Source: Planctomycetota bacterium
GTDB taxonomy: Bacteria; Planctomycetota; Phycisphaerae; FEN-1346
Direction: 5' to 3'
Length of the DNA stretch: 20,599 nucleotides
Assembly (NCBI GenBank): GCA_026386995.1
Contig: JAPLMO010000453.1
Coordinates: 1 to 20,599, forward strand
Part shown: positions 1 through 5,993 of the stretch, piece by piece
How positions within the stretch are numbered: the stretch's first letter is position 1
How the letters are laid out: every line of letters starts with the position of its first letter
Notes under the pieces: generated by a model
What the model was told of the DNA's origin: nothing
What the model saw: the letters and a program-made list of their open reading frames with translations, nothing else
Database searches by the model: none
Program-made: the position numbers and the translations under genes

Positions 1-195
1 CGCCAAGGCCGTTTTTGCCTTTTCGGACCCCCAAAAAGGGGGTACGCCGCTCTAATAATTGACGTAAGTGTTTCTGCAAAAATGCGACTTACGTTCGCTG
101 CCAAAACGGCAGCCGAGAAAGTTCAAGGTTCAAAGTTCAAAGTGAACGGCGGACGGTGGGAACCGGAAAACGTCAAAGCCCGCAGCACAACCGCC
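1..195. other. Intergenic flank with hairpins and heptad repeat
   Basis: No gene is visible. The stretch lies downstream of the minus-strand CPBP gene. It holds three small hairpins: a five-pair C/G stem with an A5 loop (27-43), an ACGTAAGT/ACTTACGT stem (62-69 with 87-94), and GCTGCC/GGCAGC (97-113). A period-7 GTTCAAA repeat follows at 121-147. None of the hairpins has a clear T-run on the minus-strand side, so a terminator role is only possible. Confidence 0.5.
121..147. repeat. Period-7 tandem repeat (GTTCAAA type)
   Basis: Four adjacent heptamers, GTTCAAG, GTTCAAA, GTTCAAA and a degenerate GTGAAC, make a short tandem array. Similar period-7 arrays occur at 2994-3037, 3064-3122 and 11700-11732, with a looser one at 9388-9451, so this is one member of a dispersed family in this window. 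Confidence 0.7.
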
Positions 196-882
196 CTATC
201 CCCACACCCACCACGGGGCCTGGGCAATCGCCCCGTAAACGACCAGGTCGAAGGCCGCGTGGGCGGCCAAGGGCGCAAGGACGCTCCCCGAGAACTGCCT
301 CAACAGGCCGAAAACGATCCCCCCCAGCACCGTCCAGATGGCTAGGAAGGGGTAGTTGATCTCCGCCGCGCCCGCCGGAAACGCGAAAAGCGCGGTCTTG
401 TAGGCCGCATGGGCAACGGCCGCCAGCCCGACCGCCGCCGGCCAGCCGAGGCCAGCAAGGCTCCCCTGCACGTATCCGCGGTAGACGACCTCCTCGGCGG
501 CGCCTATGAGGCAGGCCACGAGCACAAACGCCTCCAGCCCCCCAAGCGGCAGGAGGGCCATCCCCATGTAGACCCGATAGGTGGCTGCCAGGCCGCCGCC
601 GACAACAAGGCCGGCCGCAACCAGCGCGAGAACCCTGGGGGATAGGCGTACGAGCCCGAGAAGTGCCCGGGCGGAAGGCGCCCCTGCCAGTGATCGCCCG
701 ATCACCACGGCCGCAACCACGAGGCCGGCGCCGCTCAGCAGGGTCCACGGCAACGGGGCGTGGACGGCGAGCGCGAAAAGGATCAATCCGGCCGCGGCCA
801 CGGCCGCTTCGGCCGCCTGTCGGGCAATTTTCGCCTCGCCACGGCGAGCCGCACGGGGCGAGTTGGCGACCGGCTCAGCCAT
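196..882 (-). CDS. CPBP family glutamic intramembrane protease
   Basis: A 228-residue multi-pass membrane protein of the CPBP (CAAX protease/bacteriocin-processing, Abi) family. The family motifs are all present: EEVVYRG (catalytic Glu130-Glu131, Arg135), a histidine in AVAHAAYK (His158) and HAAFD (His208, Asp212), set in hydrophobic segments. Members cleave substrates inside or next to the membrane. The frame is open further upstream, but the start chosen at 882 overlaps the stop of the preceding LRR lipoprotein gene by 8 bp, which suggests translational coupling, and it begins just before the first hydrophobic segment. A longer start at 978 would add a charged Arg-rich leader lying wholly inside the upstream gene. 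The coupling to a protein whose C-terminus is Cys-TM-Arg suggests that protein as substrate; this is inference from position and architecture. No other function is indicated. Confidence 0.85.
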   Translation of the reverse strand: MAEPVANSPRAARRGEAKIARQAAEAAVAAAGLILFALAVHAPLPWTLLSGAGLVVAAVVIGRSLAGAPSARALLGLVRLSPRVLALVAAGLVVGGGLAATYRVYMGMALLPLGGLEAFVLVACLIGAAEEVVYRGYVQGSLAGLGWPAAVGLAAVAHAAYKTALFAFPAGAAEINYPFLAIWTVLGGIVFGLLRQFSGSVLAPLAAHAAFDLVVYGAIAQAPWWVWG

Positions 883-2314
883 GCTGCGGCCTGGCACGCA
901 TCCGCCGCCACGGCCGCGCGGCAAGCAGCCACGCGATCGCGGCCGCCGGGAAAATCGCGAGGAGCCAGCCGGAGCCAAGGCACATCGGCGCCGCCGGAAC
1001 GACCATGGCGTCGGGCAGGACTTTCTGAAGCGCCTCCACGCCAGCGGTGGAATCCTTGGCGGCCGCGTCCGCGAGGGCGACGAACCGTAGCGACTTCAGC
1101 CCGCGCAGAACGTCCAGGTTCTTGTACGGGCCGATCAGGACCAGCGACTGTAGGCTCTTCAGGCCGGCGAGCGGCGAAAGGTCTTCCGCGCCCTCGCAAG
1201 CAACCAGTTCGAGCACCGCGAGGTCGGGGTGCTCCTTGACTGCGGCCGCAAACTGCTCTTTCGTGATCTTCTGCGGCAGGCCGAGCCAGCGCAGGCTTTT
1301 CAGGCCGGCGATGGGCGAGACGTCGGCCAGTTCCTTGTCCATGTTGAGGATGAGGGTCTTCAGGCCCGCAATCTTCTCCACACCTTTGATATCGACAAGC
1401 GTCTCGCACGCCAGTAGCGAGAGTTCTTCCAGGCCGGCCGGCGCGTCGGCAAGTGCGGAAATATCCTTCGCCTTCCATCCGAAGATCATCAGCGAGCGCA
1501 GGCTCGTCAGGCCCTTGGGCAGCGGCCCGGCCTTCTCGACATCCCAGTTGCCGATGACCAGCCGCCGCAGGGCCGGCAGGTCGGTCAGGAAATCGAGGCT
1601 GCCCTTCTCCCTGGCCGAGATGAGCAGCGTCTCGATCCGTTTCTGGTCGGCGAAGAGTTTGCGGGATTCCGGGGTCATCTCGATGTCGCCCAATATGAGC
1701 ACGCGCGGCTTAAAGAGCGGGAGGACCTGGGTCAGGACCTCGACCTTCTGCACCTGGAGGGCGACGCCTGGGTTGGCTTCGGCGAGTTTTTTCACGAGCG
1801 GCAGGCGGTCGGCGTCGAGTTCGTCAGCCATAATGACAAACCGCAGGGCCGCAAGGTCCTGTGGCGACGCCTTCTCCAACCACTCCCAGCCCCCCGTGTG
1901 CTTCGCCAGCGCAACGGAGACGGTCTTGCCGCCGAGTTGGGTGCGCCATTCCTCAACGGTGAACTTCAGGGCCGCCCCGTCGCTTGCGCGGTACACGGTC
2001 CACACGCCGCCGATCAGGACGTCGCCGTCCCTGAGGAGCATTCCGCCGGACTTGCCCGCGGGCACCGCGGATTCCCACGTCAGGTACGAGGGGAACAGGT
2101 TGACCCATTTCGAGCCGCCCTCGGCCTTAGACTCGCCCTCGGGCTTAGCCTTGCCCTCGACCGGGACTTCCGGCTTTACGGTAACCTCGATCCGAACAGG
2201 TTGCGGCGGCTGCCAGCCCTGCGAGCCTGATTGCGGCGAGCACGACGCCAGAGCCGCCAGGCAAACCGTCGCCGCCACCAGCGCCGAGAGAACTAACATC
2301 TTTTTCGCTATCAT
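875..2314 (-). CDS. Leucine-rich-repeat lipoprotein with C-terminal Cys-TM-Arg tail
   Basis: A 479-residue secreted protein. The N-terminus is a lipoprotein signal peptide with lipobox LASC (Cys25), followed by a Lys/Glu/Pro-rich linker (about 45-70). Residues 75-150 form a region of unknown fold (VNLFPSYLTWESAVPAGKSG), and about 160-425 contain irregular leucine-rich repeats of the LxxLxxLxL type (GLKSLRWLGL, GLKSLQSLVL). The C-terminus has a Cys at 445 (PMCLGSGW), one transmembrane segment (about 450-466) and a basic tail (RPWRRMRAR). The start at 2314 is chosen because the signal peptide begins there; the frame is open to 2647, but that extension translates repeat DNA. A GGGGG tract lies 8 nt upstream of the ATG. 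The role is unknown; LRRs usually bind proteins or surfaces. The last 8 bp overlap the CPBP protease gene, so the two are probably cotranscribed. Confidence 0.8.
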   Translation of the reverse strand: MIAKKMLVLSALVAATVCLAALASCSPQSGSQGWQPPQPVRIEVTVKPEVPVEGKAKPEGESKAEGGSKWVNLFPSYLTWESAVPAGKSGGMLLRDGDVLIGGVWTVYRASDGAALKFTVEEWRTQLGGKTVSVALAKHTGGWEWLEKASPQDLAALRFVIMADELDADRLPLVKKLAEANPGVALQVQKVEVLTQVLPLFKPRVLILGDIEMTPESRKLFADQKRIETLLISAREKGSLDFLTDLPALRRLVIGNWDVEKAGPLPKGLTSLRSLMIFGWKAKDISALADAPAGLEELSLLACETLVDIKGVEKIAGLKTLILNMDKELADVSPIAGLKSLRWLGLPQKITKEQFAAAVKEHPDLAVLELVACEGAEDLSPLAGLKSLQSLVLIGPYKNLDVLRGLKSLRFVALADAAAKDSTAGVEALQKVLPDAMVVPAAPMCLGSGWLLAIFPAAAIAWLLAARPWRRMRARPQHG

Positions 2315-2452
2315 GTTGATGTGCCCCCGTATAGGGTGTCCCTGATCCTCCAGCACCTCATAGCGCGGCGCCGATGGGTGATACCCCGCGGCTTCCGCCG
2401 CAGGCTCGGAACTATTGAGCCCTGCATTGTCAAAGGTACGGTAGTGAAAAGT

Positions 2453-2539
2453 TGTCATTCTGAGCGAAGCGAAGAATCTCGTCTTTCCCGCGGCGTCACA
2501 GCGAGATTCTTCGGCCCGCAAGCGGGCCTCAGAATGACA
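2453..2539. repeat. Palindromic element, TGTCATTCTGAG family, copy 1
   Basis: An 87-bp element bounded by TGTCATTCTGAG and its complement CTCAGAATGACA. Inside, GAAGAATCTCG and CGAGATTCTTC form a second inverted pair and GGCCCGCAAGCGGGCC a third. Copies 2 and 3 are at 4431-4520 and 11176-11265. All three lie between genes. The layout resembles REP- or MITE-like non-autonomous repeats; no transposase is visible in the window. Confidence 0.85.
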
Positions 2540-2572
2540 GCGCGTTCCTTTGGCAATGCAGCGGTCAATAAA

Positions 2573-2615
2573 GGCCCGCCGCATCAACTCCAACACTATC
2601 TTACTAGAACGACAG
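2573..2615. repeat. 43-bp direct repeat, left copy
   Basis: This 43-bp stretch, starting GGCCCGCCGCATCAACTCC and ending TTACTAGAACGACAG, matches 2769-2811 at 42 of 43 positions in the same orientation. The two copies bracket about 150 bp that contain an inverted pair of GGTGGGTGC palindromes. Confidence 0.85.
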
Positions 2616-2620
2616 TTCAT

Positions 2621-2645
2621 GTAGGGTGGGTGCTGTGCACCCACC
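2621..2645. repeat. GGTGGGTGC palindrome, copy 1
   Basis: GTAGGGTGGGTGC, a TGT loop and GCACCCACC form a perfect 9-bp stem. A reverse-oriented copy lies at 2723-2748, and a shorter one at 11126-11147 just after groEL. Confidence 0.75.
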
Positions 2646-2722
2646 ATTTTCTATGGCGCGTACCCTCTCGCGCGGCAGGTCGGCAGGGTCTGTTGCCGAA
2701 TTGCCGTTCATGTAGCGACATT

Positions 2723-2748
2723 GGTGGGTGCACAGCACCCACCCTACA
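2723..2748. repeat. GGTGGGTGC palindrome, copy 2 (inverted)
   Basis: GGTGGGTGC, ACA and GCACCCACCCTAC form the reverse complement of the copy at 2621-2645. The two palindromes face each other across 77 bp of otherwise unremarkable DNA. Confidence 0.75.
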
Positions 2749-2768
2749 TATTGGGCAACAGGCCCGCA

Positions 2769-2811
2769 GGCCCGCCGCATCAACTCCAACACTCTCTTAC
2801 TAGAACGACAG
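2769..2811. repeat. 43-bp direct repeat, right copy
   Basis: It differs from the left copy (2573-2615) at one position. It overlaps the 3' end of the small minus-strand frame that starts at 2970: that frame's TAG stop (2802-2800) lies inside the repeat, so the duplication includes the end of this frame and its downstream flank. Confidence 0.85.
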
Positions 2812-2862
2812 CACGCAGTGCCAGATAAACACGTAGCCGAGGGCGTCGACGTCCTGCCAGAC

Positions 2863-2970
2863 TTAAGTGGCAAGTTCGGCGTCGCCCTGGATGGGCGGCA
2901 ACTCTTTGAGTTTCTCTTCCCACGGGATGCAGACGCCGGGGGGGCGAACCGTCGTTTCGTGCTCGGGCAT
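2863..2970 (-). CDS. Possible 35-residue protein, or 5' part of a broken small gene
   Basis: I do not recognise this protein. The ATG at 2970 has a well-placed AGGGAG 8 nt upstream. The frame reads MPEHETTVRPPGVCIPW, then EEKLKELPPIQGDAELAT, and ends at TAA (2865-2863). Past the TAA the same frame stays open for 20 more codons (VWQDVDALGYVFIW...) to a TAG at 2802-2800, which looks protein-like. Either it is a genuine 35-residue protein or a 55- to 56-residue gene split by a nonsense change. It lies downstream of the UroD-family gene in the same direction, separated by heptad repeats. Confidence 0.3.
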   Translation of the reverse strand: MPEHETTVRPPGVCIPWEEKLKELPPIQGDAELAT

Positions 2971-2993
2971 ATCGGCGACTCCCTGTCAAAGAA

Positions 2994-3037
2994 GTTTCAA
3001 GTTTCAGGTTTCAAGTTTCAAGTTCGTGGTTCAAAGT
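2994..3037. repeat. Period-7 tandem repeat (GTTTCAA type)
   Basis: Five or six consecutive GTTTCAA/GTTTCAG heptamers, the last ones decaying to GTTCGTG and GTTCAAA. It sits between the UroD-family gene and the small minus-strand frame. Confidence 0.75.
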
Positions 3038-3063
3038 GCGAATCGCGCGAGCGTTTCACCGTC

Positions 3064-3122
3064 ACTTTGAACTTTGAACTTTTGACCTTCCACTTTGAAC
3101 TTTGTTCTTTCAACTTTGAACT
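3064..3122. repeat. Period-7 tandem repeat (ACTTTGA type)
   Basis: About eight ACTTTGA-like heptamers end 1 bp before the UroD-family stop codon. The phase is the complement of the array at 2994-3037, so the two arrays form a loose inverted pair. Confidence 0.75.
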
Positions 3123-3123
3123 C

Positions 3124-4320
3124 TCAGTACACTCCGTACTCGTGCGTAAAGTCGGTCATCGCGCGGACGTTCTCGACCTTGGCGTCGTTCTGCATAATCG
3201 CGCTGGCGTCCATGATGTACGCGCCGTTTTTGGCCACGCCGTCAATCACGTGCTTGCAACGTTGGCGGACCTGATCGGGCGTGCCGAACGCGAGCAAATC
3301 GTTCGGTATGCCGCCGCTCAGGCAGAACCCGTCGCCGAGTTTGCGGCGGACCTCCAGGGGGTCGTCGCGGTCGCAGTGGTAGATGATGCTGCCGGCGGGC
3401 AACTCAGCGAACCGCTCCAGGTGTGCCGCCCACTTGCCCTCGGCGTAGAAGAGCACCTGGTGCCCGCGGCGCCAGATCTCCTGGAGGATGGGCTTCAGGG
3501 TGGGCCAGTAAACGGTCTCGAAGTGCTGCGGCGTGACGAACGGCACGCACCCGCGGTGCATCCAGATGCTGATGGGCACGTTTTTCGACGGGTCGGCGCC
3601 CGAGAGTGCCACCCACGCGAGGTGCGGCATGAGGGCCTCGCAGGCCTTGCGGACCTTGTCGGGCCGCTCCACCAGGTCCCACACCAGGCCGATGTAGCCG
3701 CGCAGTTTGTCGGCCAGGATGTCCATCGGGGCCTTGAGGATGCCCGCGATGGCCGAGACCGTGCCGCATTCCCGGCGCAGGCGCTCGCACTGGGGGCCGA
3801 AGGCGTTGAAGTATTGCATCATCGCCATGCCGCCCTTGACGAGGGCGAGGTTGCCGCGCATCGAGTTCGTCTCGCCGGGGCCGCGGATTTCGGTCGAGAC
3901 GCGCGGCAGCCAGACGTTGTAGAGGAACCCCACCGGGTCGGCGATGAGGGCGTCGTACTCATCAACCTTCATATACGCGTTGTCTTCCGGCGGCTCCTTG
4001 TACTGGAACCCGAAGTCCTTGGAGATGTCTATGCCGGGGATCGCGTAGTACTTCAGGCCCAGGGCCTGCGTCAGGCCCGTCCAGACGTAGACCATGTTCG
4101 GAACGGTGGCGTCCCAGTCGAAATCGGCGGCACACTTGCAGGTGGCCTCGAATGCCTTGGTGTAATCGTGGGCCACCTCCTGGCAGGTGTAGCCGGCGTA
4201 GGTGGCGATGAACTCGGCGACGAACGGCCGGATGGGGATGCGGTCGGGCTTGCCGCCCCGCATCGCCGTGACGTAGCGCCGGAGGCGCTGCTGGTAGAGG
4301 GCTTCCATGTCTCGGGCCAT
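3124..4320 (-). CDS. Uroporphyrinogen decarboxylase family protein (MtaA/CmuA-like)
   Basis: A 398-residue soluble protein of the UroD superfamily (TIM barrel), in the branch that includes corrinoid methyltransferases rather than haem-pathway HemE. Visible landmarks are GGKPDRIPIRPF near the N-terminus (22-33), IIYHCDRDDP (312-321) and GFCLSGGIPNDLL (331-343), the last two resembling the C-terminal barrel motifs of this group. The canonical His-X-Cys zinc site of MtaA/MtbA is not present as such: His315 and Cys316 are adjacent, with another Cys at 333, so metal binding is uncertain. The start at 4320 has GGGAG 8 nt upstream; a second ATG is four codons in. No corrinoid protein, activator or partner methyltransferase lies nearby, so the substrate cannot be named. 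Confidence 0.85.
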   Translation of the reverse strand: MARDMEALYQQRLRRYVTAMRGGKPDRIPIRPFVAEFIATYAGYTCQEVAHDYTKAFEATCKCAADFDWDATVPNMVYVWTGLTQALGLKYYAIPGIDISKDFGFQYKEPPEDNAYMKVDEYDALIADPVGFLYNVWLPRVSTEIRGPGETNSMRGNLALVKGGMAMMQYFNAFGPQCERLRRECGTVSAIAGILKAPMDILADKLRGYIGLVWDLVERPDKVRKACEALMPHLAWVALSGADPSKNVPISIWMHRGCVPFVTPQHFETVYWPTLKPILQEIWRRGHQVLFYAEGKWAAHLERFAELPAGSIIYHCDRDDPLEVRRKLGDGFCLSGGIPNDLLAFGTPDQVRQRCKHVIDGVAKNGAYIMDASAIMQNDAKVENVRAMTDFTHEYGVY

Positions 4321-4373
4321 GTGTCAGACTCCCGCTAGTAGTCCGTCAAACTCGTTTCTTTGAGTTGAAGCAA

Positions 4374-4407
4374 GCCGCGCGGTGGGCAGTCTTGCCCACC
4401 GCGCGGC
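4374..4407. repeat. GCGCGGTGGGCA palindrome, copy 1
   Basis: A perfect 15-bp stem, GCCGCGCGGTGGGCA with its complement, around a GTCT loop. Related palindromes occur at 5857-5890 and, inverted, at 5904-5931. Confidence 0.8.
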
Positions 4408-4430
4408 AGGCAAGAGTACGTGCTTAGCGC

Positions 4431-4520
4431 TGTCATTCTGAGGCCCCGTTTACGGGGCCGAAGAATCTCGCCGTTCGAATGCTTGAGATTCCTCGCTCGC
4501 TGCGCTCGCTCAGAATGACA
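4431..4520. repeat. Palindromic element, TGTCATTCTGAG family, copy 2
   Basis: A 90-bp copy with the same terminal inverted repeats as copies 1 and 3. The internal GGCCCCGTTTACGGGGCC hairpin is near the left end here and near the right end in copies 1 and 3, so this copy is inverted. It is preceded by GTACGTGCTTAGCGC, close to the GTACGTGTTTAGCG next to copy 3, so the repeat unit may extend beyond the 12-bp ends. Confidence 0.85.
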
Positions 4521-4622
4521 GACTTTACTCGCCCACCTACGGGTCTCCGGACCCGCCGCACACAACAAAGATTGTAACGCGGCGGCGGGAATGGACAAAC
4601 GAAAACTGCTGCGGGCAACAAC

Positions 4623-4685
4623 CGGGTGTGGCTGCGGATTCTGGCAGGTGGTTCCTTTCGTAGGGGCGGGCCTATGTGGCCGCCC
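4623..4685. repeat. Large inverted repeat upstream of nagB, left arm
   Basis: This 63-bp arm pairs with 4731-4792. The outer part reads CGGGTGTG...GGATTCTGGCAGGTG and the inner part CCTTTCGTAGGGGCGG and TATGTGGCCGCCC. Few mismatches are seen by eye. The spacer is about 45 bp. Confidence 0.85.
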
Positions 4686-4730
4686 TGCCTTTAGTGTGGC
4701 GGTTGACCCCAGCCAACTGAAACAACAGCC

Positions 4731-4792
4731 GGGCGGCCACATAGGGCCGCCCCTACGAAAGGATCACCTGCCAGAATCCTCGGTCACACCCG
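4731..4792. repeat. Large inverted repeat upstream of nagB, right arm
   Basis: Reverse complement of the left arm at 4623-4685. The inner end is GGGCGGCCACATAGGG and the outer end CCTCGGTCACACCCG. Transcribed, the pair would form a very stable hairpin about 135 bp before the nagB start. Confidence 0.85.
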
Positions 4793-4927
4793 CCAGGGGT
4801 GCGGCGGTTAAGAGTCTCAAGAAAGCCCCTCAGGTCGCCGATGATTGCCAGTGGGTACGGGGCTTGTGCCCCGAAGTTGCAGGCCTTCACGCAAGAGGGT
4901 ACGAACGGGTACGAAAGGAGTCGGACT

Positions 4928-5704
4928 ATGGACGTGGTTATCTGCAAGGACTACGCGGCGATGAGTAAAGCGGCCGCAAGGGTGGTGGCCGAGGTCTTGA
5001 ACCACAAACCCAACGCCGTCCTCGGGTTTGCGACCGGCAGCAGCCCCGTGGGGCTTTACAAGGAACTCATCCGGATGCACAAGGAGGACGGGCTGGACTT
5101 CTCGAAGGTCACGACCTTCAACCTCGACGAGTACGTGGGCCTTCCGCCCAACCACGAGCAGTCGTACCGCACGTTTATGAACGCGAACCTCTTCAACCAC
5201 ATCAACGTGCCGCCGCAGAATACGCACGTGCCGTCGGGCACCTCGGCCAACCATGCGGCGTTCTGCGAGTGGTACGAAAAGCAGATCCGCGACTGCGGCG
5301 GGATCGACCTGCAGGTGCTCGGCATCGGGTCGGACGGCCACGTGGCCTTTAACGAGCCGGGCAGTTCGCTCGGGTCGCGCACCCGCATGGTGACGCTGAC
5401 GGAGCAGACCATCGACGACAACGCGCGGTTCTTCGAGAAGAAGGCCGATGTGCCCCTGCACGCCATCTCGATGGGCGTCGGCACGGTACGGGAGGCTCGC
5501 AAACTCCTGATGGTGGTGAACGGCAAGAACAAGGCCGCGGTGCTTGCGGCGGCCATCGAGGGGCCGATCACGAGCATGATCACCGCCAGCGCCCTCCAGT
5601 TGCACCCCGACGTCATCGTGTTCACCGACGAGGACGCCGCCGGCCAACTGAAGATGCGCGCGTACTACGACTGGGTCCAGAAGCAGGCGAAGAAGGCGGA
5701 TTGA
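4928..5704 (+). CDS. nagB: Glucosamine-6-phosphate deaminase
   Basis: A 258-residue cytoplasmic enzyme that converts glucosamine 6-phosphate to fructose 6-phosphate and ammonia, the last step of N-acetylglucosamine use. Family motifs are intact: the phosphate-binding loop LGFATGSSPVGLY (32-44), TFNLDEYVGL with catalytic Asp67, and GIGSDGHVAFNEPGSSLGSR with Asp136, His138 and Glu143, which correspond to Asp141, His143 and Glu148 of E. coli NagB. Length is close to the usual 260-266. The frame is open back to 4799, but the ATG at 4928 has AAAGGAG 7 nt upstream and begins where family proteins do. No nagA (deacetylase) or sugar transporter is nearby. The DUF4954 gene follows in the same direction after a 289-bp block of palindromes, so cotranscription is uncertain. 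Confidence 0.95.
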   Translation: MDVVICKDYAAMSKAAARVVAEVLNHKPNAVLGFATGSSPVGLYKELIRMHKEDGLDFSKVTTFNLDEYVGLPPNHEQSYRTFMNANLFNHINVPPQNTHVPSGTSANHAAFCEWYEKQIRDCGGIDLQVLGIGSDGHVAFNEPGSSLGSRTRMVTLTEQTIDDNARFFEKKADVPLHAISMGVGTVREARKLLMVVNGKNKAAVLAAAIEGPITSMITASALQLHPDVIVFTDEDAAGQLKMRAYYDWVQKQAKKAD

Positions 5705-5781
5705 ACGTGCTGATACTACAGCGCCACTTGTTGCGTGGCAATGAACACGACCTCTTGCAGCAACCGGATTTACGCGCCATA

Positions 5782-5833
5782 GCGCGGGGCCTTGTGCCCC
5801 GCGCAGGACCGCGCGGGGGATAAACCCCCGCGC
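5782..5833. repeat. Two adjacent GCGCGGGG palindromes
   Basis: GCGCGGGGC/GCCCCGCGC around TTGT-type loop (5782-5804) and GCGCGGGGG/CCCCCGCGC around ATAAA (5811-5833). Both stems are perfect, and the spacer between them is only 6 bp. Confidence 0.75.
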
Positions 5834-5856
5834 TACAATCTGAGAGCGGCCCACGA

Positions 5857-5931
5857 TTTGCGCGGCGGGCAGTCTTGCCCGCCGCGCAAAGACTGGTTTG
5901 TATGCGCGGTGGGCAAGACTGCCCACCGCGC
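5857..5931. repeat. GCGCGG(C/T)GGGCA palindromes, copies 2 and 3
   Basis: Two palindromes of the family seen at 4374-4407 stand 13 bp apart. The first (5857-5890) has stem TTTGCGCGGCGGGCA, with loop GTCT; the second (5904-5931) has stem GCGCGGTGGGCA and the reverse loop AGAC. They are thus inverted relative to each other, and compensatory C/T-G/A changes keep both stems paired. Confidence 0.8.
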
Positions 5932-5993
5932 GACACTCGGTTCTGAAACAGTTTCTAAGCGTAGGGTGCCACGGTTGAAGAAGGAGCGGGACG

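Larger units (their letters stand above)
2315..2799. other. Intergenic repeat region upstream of the LRR lipoprotein gene
   Basis: No convincing gene. The stretch carries one palindromic TGTCATTCTGAG element (2453-2539), a 43-bp direct repeat pair (2573-2615 and 2769-2811) and an inverted pair of GGTGGGTGC palindromes (2621-2645 and 2723-2748). On the minus strand a TTGACA sits at 2433-2428, about 115 bp upstream of the LRR start, but no good -10 box follows at the right distance, so no promoter is called. Confidence 0.6.
4321..4927. other. Intergenic repeat region between UroD-family gene and nagB
   Basis: Divergent intergenic region with no supportable gene; open frames here are translations of repeat DNA. 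It contains the GCGCGGTGGGCA palindrome (4374-4407), TGTCATTCTGAG element copy 2 (4431-4520) and a large inverted repeat (4623-4685 with 4731-4792). No clear promoter is visible for either flanking gene. Confidence 0.6.
5705..5993. other. Intergenic palindrome cluster between nagB and the DUF4954 gene
   Basis: No gene. Four GC-rich palindromes lie in 150 bp: 5782-5804, 5811-5833, 5857-5890 and 5904-5931. None has a T-run directly after the stem, so they are better described as repeats than as standard terminators, although any of them could slow or end transcription from nagB. Confidence 0.6.

Noticed and set aside
2453..2811. CRISPR array
   Set aside because: The repeats are few, palindromic, of mixed families and without regular spacers or cas genes.
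2604..2873. Minus-strand frame of 89 codons across the 43-bp repeats and palindromes
   Set aside because: Most of its length is translated repeat DNA (VGWVLCTHQ, VLELMRRA) and it has no independent support.
2728..4338. Plus-strand open frame of 536 codons opposite the UroD-family gene
   Set aside because: It is antisense to a clear family member and also translates the heptad repeats (KFQVSGFKFQV), a known artefact of such arrays.
4335..4742. Minus-strand frame of 135 codons upstream of nagB
   Set aside because: It is a translation of the TGTCATTCTGAG element and the large inverted repeat (CHSERAQRARN-type sequence is typical of this artefact).
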